From an uncultured Kiloniellales bacterium (GTDB taxonomy: Bacteria > Pseudomonadota > Alphaproteobacteria > Kiloniellales > JAKSDN01), in assembly GCA_937974415.1 (NCBI GenBank), contig CALJXB010000233.1, positions 1 through 9,706 on the forward strand: DNA of 9,706 nucleotides, written 5' to 3'. Of this stretch, positions 6,098-9,706 are shown piece by piece (within the stretch, counting starts at the first letter, position 1; every line of letters begins with the position of its first letter). A program made the translations under genes and the position numbers. The notes beneath the pieces are model-generated. The model was given only the letters and a program-made list of their open reading frames with translations, did no database searches and was not told where the DNA came from.

Positions 6098-6174
6098 GAG
6101 AGATCTCTCCTGCCTGCGATCATTCGCGCCTGCGGTCCTGTTGTGAAGATGCGACAGCTCGCAAGATCGCAGGC
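6098..6174 (-). promoter_or_regulatory. Structured 5' leader of the hemerythrin gene
   Basis: A perfect 10-bp inverted repeat, GCCTGCGATC at 6112-6121 and GATCGCAGGC at 6165-6174, encloses 43 bases. Inside it lies a second hairpin, TGCGA (6150-6154) and TCGCA (6159-6163) with a four-base loop. The heptamer GCCTGCG is present twice, at 6112-6118 and 6128-6134, so the far arm (6168-6174) can pair with either copy and two mutually exclusive folds exist. In the longer fold the stem ends directly beside the ribosome binding site AGGAGAG. That site also lies within the 12-base palindrome GAGAGATCTCTC at 6098-6109. This is a possible translational switch, not a known riboswitch class. Confidence 0.4.
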
Positions 6175-6198
6175 CGCTGTTCGATCCGTTGAGCAATC

Positions 6199-6240
6199 TT
6201 GTTAGCTCTCGACCAAGGTTCGTGCGATGACATGGATCAA
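6199..6240 (-). promoter_or_regulatory. Predicted FNR-type promoter of the hemerythrin gene
   Basis: On the minus strand the box at 6240-6227 reads TTGAT-CCAT-GTCAT: one perfect half and one half with two mismatches to TTGAT-N4-ATCAA. After 22 bases comes TAACAA (6204-6199), a fair -10 element. This puts transcription start near 6190-6194 and the box centre about 40-43 bases upstream, the class II position used by FNR-family activators. The predicted leader is then about 95 bases. The spacing supports the call; the weak right half lowers confidence. Confidence 0.4.
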
Positions 6241-6336
6241 GCGCCAACCAGCCCACGCCGTCGGCGCCCTTGTAGTCAAGCCCTCATGACGGCGTTGCTT
6301 GTGGCGTTGCGGCACCTCCCCCCCTCTGCGATGCCG

Positions 6337-6912
6337 TCACCCTGTAACGGTTTCGATGCGCCATTCCGTCTCACGGCTGCTCGGCGGGTCGAACTTGAAG
6401 GCCAAACCGTTGGCGACCGCGGTTTTCTGGTCGACCGACAACCCGGCATGGCTACAAAGCAAGCGAAACACTCCAGAATGCGCAACGACCAACACCGGTG
6501 TCGGGCCTGTGATGGACTCCATAGCCGCAAGAACGCGCGACCAAAACAGGTTTGTCGTTTCAACGCCATCTGGGTCTCGCAATCCAGGCCGCGTTTCTTT
6601 GGGCTCACCTTGATATGCGCCCCAGTCTCTTTCCATCAGGCCGGGAAGCGGAGTAACCGGGATTGCCGTGGCGCGGGCAATGATTTCGGCCGTTTCCCAA
6701 GCCCGGCGGAGTGGGCTCGAATAGATCGATCCGAGGTGAATCGGCGATAGAAGTTTCGCAGCTTTCCAGGCGGTCAGTCGTCCCTCGTCGTTCAGTACAG
6801 TTTCTTCTTGCCCCTGAACAATGCCGTGCTGGCTGTCGTCCGTTTCGCCATGACGCAGAAAGTAGAACGGCGTAGCACCAAATTGGAAGGCAGCCTCGGT
6901 CAAGTTGCACAC
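6337..6912 (-). CDS. Histidine phosphatase superfamily protein (phosphoglycerate mutase-like), downstream of ppk
   Basis: This 191-residue protein has the full active-site set of the branch 1 histidine phosphatase fold: FLRHGET at residues 18-24 with the phosphoryl-accepting H21, R69/R70 in SSPLRRAWETAE, E94 in MERDWGAYQG, and H145 in VVAHSGVFR. The length suits a single-domain broad phosphatase of the GpmB/PhoE/CobC type; the substrate is not evident. It lies 56 bases after ppk on the same strand and is probably co-transcribed, so a role in removing phosphate from a polyphosphate-related or phosphohistidine target is possible but unproven. The annotated start is GTG at 6912, the first start after an in-frame TAG. 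A TTG at 6903 is a real alternative, because AAGG stands eight bases before it, while the GTG has no such site. Cytoplasmic; no signal peptide. Confidence 0.88.
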   Translation of the reverse strand: MCNLTEAAFQFGATPFYFLRHGETDDSQHGIVQGQEETVLNDEGRLTAWKAAKLLSPIHLGSIYSSPLRRAWETAEIIARATAIPVTPLPGLMERDWGAYQGEPKETRPGLRDPDGVETTNLFWSRVLAAMESITGPTPVLVVAHSGVFRLLCSHAGLSVDQKTAVANGLAFKFDPPSSRETEWRIETVTG

Positions 6913-6968
6913 CTTGTCACATGTCTATGTGGGCGCTGCGTGGGTTGTTACCGAACGCCACTCTATCG

Positions 6969-9362
6969 CTAGGTTGAGATGCGCCGAGCCACGCCGCGCG
7001 GCTTGCGCTTGCGCAGCCTGGTTGCTTCGAATTGCCGGCGTATCGCGGAGTCGATCAGCAGTCTCTGGCAGTCTTCCAAATCTCCGTCAGTCGAGCGCTT
7101 GACGTACGTGCCATCGCTCTGCATGTCCCATGTATTGGGTTTGTCATTCAATTGCACTTCGAAGACGTTGTCCAATTCGTCTTGCAGGGTTCTATCTTCG
7201 ATCGGCGTGAGCACTTCGACTCGGCTTTCGAGGTTGCGGGTCATGAGGTCGGCCGAGCCGATGAAATACTCTTCATCGCCGCCGTTCTGGAAATGGTAGA
7301 TGCGGGCGTGCTCGAGAAAACGCCCGAGTACGCTGATCACGGTTATGTTTTCGCTGAGGCCCGCAATGCCCGGCCGCAGCCGGCAGGAGTCGCGAATGAT
7401 CAACTCGACCTTGACGCCGGCTTGCGAGGCTCGATAGAGCGCCTTTGTGATGTCCACATCCTCGAGCGCGTTGCACTTGAAACGAATGTGACCGGGATGG
7501 TCGGGCGAATGTTTTTCGATCTCCCGCTCTATTCGGCCCAGGAAGGCTTTCTTCATGTGTTTGGGCGCTGTCAATATCTTGTGGTAATGGCGCGACGGCT
7601 TGAGGCCGGTGGTCAGGTAATTGAAGAGCTCGGTGATGTCCTCGCCAATCGCCGGATCGCAGGTGAGCAACCCGACATCGGAATATCTTCTTGCGGTACC
7701 GGCATGATAGTTGCCCGTACCGATGTGGACGTAGCGGCGAAGACCGTCATAGTCCGTGCGCAGCACCTGAATCGTTTTCGAGTGGGTCTTCAGGCCGACC
7801 ACGCCATAATTTACGTGAATGCCGACCTCTTCCAGCTGACTGGCCCAACGGATGTTCGCTGCCTCGTCGAATCGCGCCTTGAGCTCGACGACCACGGCCA
7901 CCTGTTTGCCGTTTCGCGCCGCATCCGTCAGATAGGCGATGATCTTCGTGTCGGCGGACGTTCGGTAGAGCGACATCTTGATCGCTCGAACTTTGGGATC
8001 CTGGCTTGCCTCGCGAACGAATCGTTCGACCGAAGTGGCGAACGATTCGTAAGGATGATGCAGGAGGACTCCATCCGTATCCCGAACGGTGTGAAAGATC
8101 GATCGATTGTCCAAGAGCTTGGCATTGCTCACTGGGTGGTGGTCGGGATCGTGCAACTCCGGAACATCGAGATCGGCGATTTCTTTCAGATCCCGCAGGC
8201 CGAGAAGCATATCCGTCTCGTATATGTCGGCAGCTTCGTCGAGCCCCAGTTCGGCCGCCAACATGCCGCGGTGGAGCGGCCTGATGCCCTTGGAGGTCTC
8301 AAGCCGCACGATAGGGGCAAATTTCCGGTCGCGCAGCTCGCTCTCGATAAGGGCCAGGAGATCGTCGGCGGTGTCCTCGTCGCGCTCGGTATTTGCGTTG
8401 CGCGTCACCCTGAAGCATTCGCAGCCTTGGACCTCGACATCGGGAAACAGGAGATCGAGGTTGTTCGCCATGACCTCTTCCAAGGGCACGAAGCGCAGGG
8501 CTTCGCCAACCTGCATGAATCTCGGCGTGCCAGCCCCCACCGGCACCTTGACCCGGGCCAAGATCTCCTCGTCCGAATCCGGATGGTTGAGGGTGACCAA
8601 CAGATTGAGCGACAGATTGGACAGGAAGGGAAACGGATGCGCCGGGTCCATCGCCAGCGGCGTCACGAAGGGAAATATGTTCTGGCGGTACTGCTCGCGA
8701 AGCGACGCTCGATCCGCCGGCGAAAGTCTCCTGTAGCGGGTGATGACTATATTGCTTTTGCGCAGCTCCGGAATGATTTGCCTATAGGCAACCCGGACCC
8801 CCTTCTCCAGCGCACGAACCGCGTCTTCGCACTCTTGGATCTGCTGCTGCGGCGTTCGCCCATCGATCGTCCGCTCGTGTACTCCGGCTCCAACCTGTTG
8901 TTTCAGGCCGCCGATCCGCTTCATAAAGAACTCGTCCAGGTTGGAACCTACTGTGGCGAGAAACTTGACGCGCTCCAGTAGCGGTGTTTGCTTGTTCTGG
9001 GCCTCGTAGAGAATGCGCGCCGTGAAACTCAGCGACATCAGTTCTCGATTGAGGTACCACTCCTGAGACTTGAGATCGAAGGCTTGAGTGTCTTCCCCTA
9101 CTGCCTCTCCCGCAATCTCGGCGCGTTTGACAGGTTTCGTCGGGGAGACCTTTGCCCGAGCGACTGGTACGGGAGCCGCTGGTGTCGGACCGGCTTGTGC
9201 GGGGGCGGCCGGTGTTTTGCGCAAAGTTCTTTTGCGTCTTTGTCTTGGTGTCGACGAGTCCGTTCCCACCGATGCTGGAAGCTCCGCCTTGGCCCTCGTG
9301 CCATGCACCTGAACCTCGGACAGAGGAACATCCTCCCCCATTCGTTTTGCTATTTCGCTCAT
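6969..9362 (-). CDS. ppk1: Polyphosphate kinase 1
   Basis: This 797-residue enzyme makes inorganic polyphosphate from ATP, reversibly. Family blocks are all present: WYLNRELMSLSF (102-113), SNLDEFFMKRIGG (140-152), DPAHPFPFLSNLS (239-251), SLYRTSADTKI (464-474), ELKARFDEAANI (493-504) and GSADLMTRNLESRVEV (702-717). By alignment to E. coli PPK, H527 in KTHSK is the autophosphorylated His (H435), H685 in RFLEHARIYHF matches H592, R467 and R497 match the magnesium-site Arg, and N141, Y560 and R657 match ATP contacts. E. coli PPK is 688 residues; the excess is mainly an N-terminal extension of about 95 residues rich in Lys, Arg, Pro and Ala, and there is also a basic C-terminal tail (RLRKRKPRGVARR). 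GGGGAAGG precedes the ATG at 9362. An FNR-type promoter lies upstream and a histidine phosphatase gene follows. Confidence 0.97.
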   Translation of the reverse strand: MSEIAKRMGEDVPLSEVQVHGTRAKAELPASVGTDSSTPRQRRKRTLRKTPAAPAQAGPTPAAPVPVARAKVSPTKPVKRAEIAGEAVGEDTQAFDLKSQEWYLNRELMSLSFTARILYEAQNKQTPLLERVKFLATVGSNLDEFFMKRIGGLKQQVGAGVHERTIDGRTPQQQIQECEDAVRALEKGVRVAYRQIIPELRKSNIVITRYRRLSPADRASLREQYRQNIFPFVTPLAMDPAHPFPFLSNLSLNLLVTLNHPDSDEEILARVKVPVGAGTPRFMQVGEALRFVPLEEVMANNLDLLFPDVEVQGCECFRVTRNANTERDEDTADDLLALIESELRDRKFAPIVRLETSKGIRPLHRGMLAAELGLDEAADIYETDMLLGLRDLKEIADLDVPELHDPDHHPVSNAKLLDNRSIFHTVRDTDGVLLHHPYESFATSVERFVREASQDPKVRAIKMSLYRTSADTKIIAYLTDAARNGKQVAVVVELKARFDEAANIRWASQLEEVGIHVNYGVVGLKTHSKTIQVLRTDYDGLRRYVHIGTGNYHAGTARRYSDVGLLTCDPAIGEDITELFNYLTTGLKPSRHYHKILTAPKHMKKAFLGRIEREIEKHSPDHPGHIRFKCNALEDVDITKALYRASQAGVKVELIIRDSCRLRPGIAGLSENITVISVLGRFLEHARIYHFQNGGDEEYFIGSADLMTRNLESRVEVLTPIEDRTLQDELDNVFEVQLNDKPNTWDMQSDGTYVKRSTDGDLEDCQRLLIDSAIRRQFEATRLRKRKPRGVARRIST

Positions 9363-9706
9363 TGCCTTCCCCTACTAACTCAAGGATAGCATATCGCCTC
9401 CTCAAGTTAGCAGCCGATGGCGCCTACTCTCCTACATGCGATTCGATCGCCCCGCGCAGACAATAAATCATGTAGTGATTATTTTTACGCCAATTTGCAA
9501 TCGGAGGCCTTGAGATAGATCAATATTTCGCCGCTACTAGACTTTTGGACGACTCACATCGTAAAGGCGGCTGGGCTCAAATCCCGTGACGGCTTGGCGT
9601 GTCGCTGCTGCAATGACCGCCCCGTCCGGTACAGCCGTCGAACCGGTTGCCTCATGATTCTGCCAAAGTACTCGGAGTTCGGTCGATAAGAGCCATGACC
9701 ATGCAA
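9363..9706. other. Upstream region of ppk; no gene seen
   Basis: These 344 bases hold the predicted ppk promoter (9482-9523) and a leader of about 110 bases. In the leader CTAACT (9375-9380) and AGTTAG (9405-9410) are inverted repeats beside the ribosome binding site. AATCA (9466-9470) and TGATT (9476-9480) form a symmetric element at the predicted transcription start, which could be an operator. CTACATG (9432-9438) is the inverse of CATGTAG (9469-9475). To the right of 9530 I see no supported gene. An ATG at 9695 or 9701 could start a plus-strand gene beyond the window, but no good ribosome binding site supports it. A tRNA-like T-loop at 9571-9587 has no cloverleaf around it. Confidence 0.5.
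9482..9523 (-). promoter_or_regulatory. Predicted FNR/FixK-type promoter of ppk1
   Basis: The box at 9510-9523 reads TTGAG-ATAG-ATCAA, a single mismatch from TTGAT-N4-ATCAA. On the minus strand, 22 bases past the box, TAAAAA (9487-9482) matches four of six -10 bases in an AT-rich patch. Transcription start would be near 9475, placing the box centre at about -41.5, the class II activation position of CRP/FNR-family regulators. There is no need for a -35 element in such promoters. On the plus strand no -10 stands at the right spacing, so the box most likely serves ppk. Confidence 0.6.

Noticed and set aside
6291..6310. Direct repeat GGCGTTGC twice with a four-base spacer after the histidine phosphatase gene
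   Set aside because: Too short and isolated to be a repeat array or an attachment site; no mobile element is near.
7032..8981. Open frame of 649 codons on the plus strand, antisense to ppk
   Set aside because: It is the mirror of a highly conserved coding region in GC-rich DNA, has no ribosome binding site of note, and shows no recognisable motif; PPK1 on the other strand explains the whole stretch.
9571..9587. T-arm-like sequence (GGGCTCAAATCCC) suggesting a tRNA
   Set aside because: The surrounding bases do not form acceptor, D or anticodon stems, so there is no tRNA or clear remnant.

Overview
The window looks like chromosome from a moderately GC-rich proteobacterium (about 58-60% GC by eye), most likely an alphaproteobacterium. 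This rests on the DUF47-Pit gene pair (the layout known as orfA-pit in Sinorhizobium), the FNR/FixK-type boxes, and a UspF/UspG-like stress protein. The taxon is an inference. No insertion sequence, prophage, CRISPR array or RNA gene was seen.

Layout. The left edge holds the last 44 codons of an unidentified gene. A universal stress protein (425-859) follows, then a 338-base gap with overlapping inverted repeats and an FNR-type box. Next is a two-gene phosphate-uptake operon: a DUF47/PhoU-like protein (1198-1878) and a PiT-family phosphate transporter (1912-3177). Everything after that is on the minus strand. Read in the direction of transcription from the right, there is polyphosphate kinase 1 (9362-6969) with a histidine-phosphatase-superfamily protein (6912-6337) as a likely operon. 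Then come a single hemerythrin-domain protein (6096-5581) and a two-gene unit of a small P-loop NTPase (5346-4732) and a PPP-family phosphatase with a degenerate FHA-like N-terminal domain (4687-3272).

Theme. The genes fit import of phosphate (Pit with DUF47), storage as polyphosphate (PPK1), and several phosphatase or phospho-signalling proteins of unknown substrate. FNR/FixK-type palindromes lie upstream of ppk (TTGAGN4ATCAA on the plus strand), upstream of the DUF47-pit operon (TTGATN4GTCAA), and in weaker form upstream of the hemerythrin gene. For ppk and hemerythrin a -10-like hexamer sits at the spacing expected of a class II activated promoter. This suggests that low oxygen or nitric oxide, rather than PhoB, controls phosphate import and polyphosphate storage here. 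No clear Pho box was found.

The least familiar parts are the P-loop NTPase and FHA-PPP phosphatase pair, whose start codon lies in a hairpin built round a run of seven G, and the 5' leader of the hemerythrin gene, which can form two mutually exclusive stems next to its ribosome binding site.
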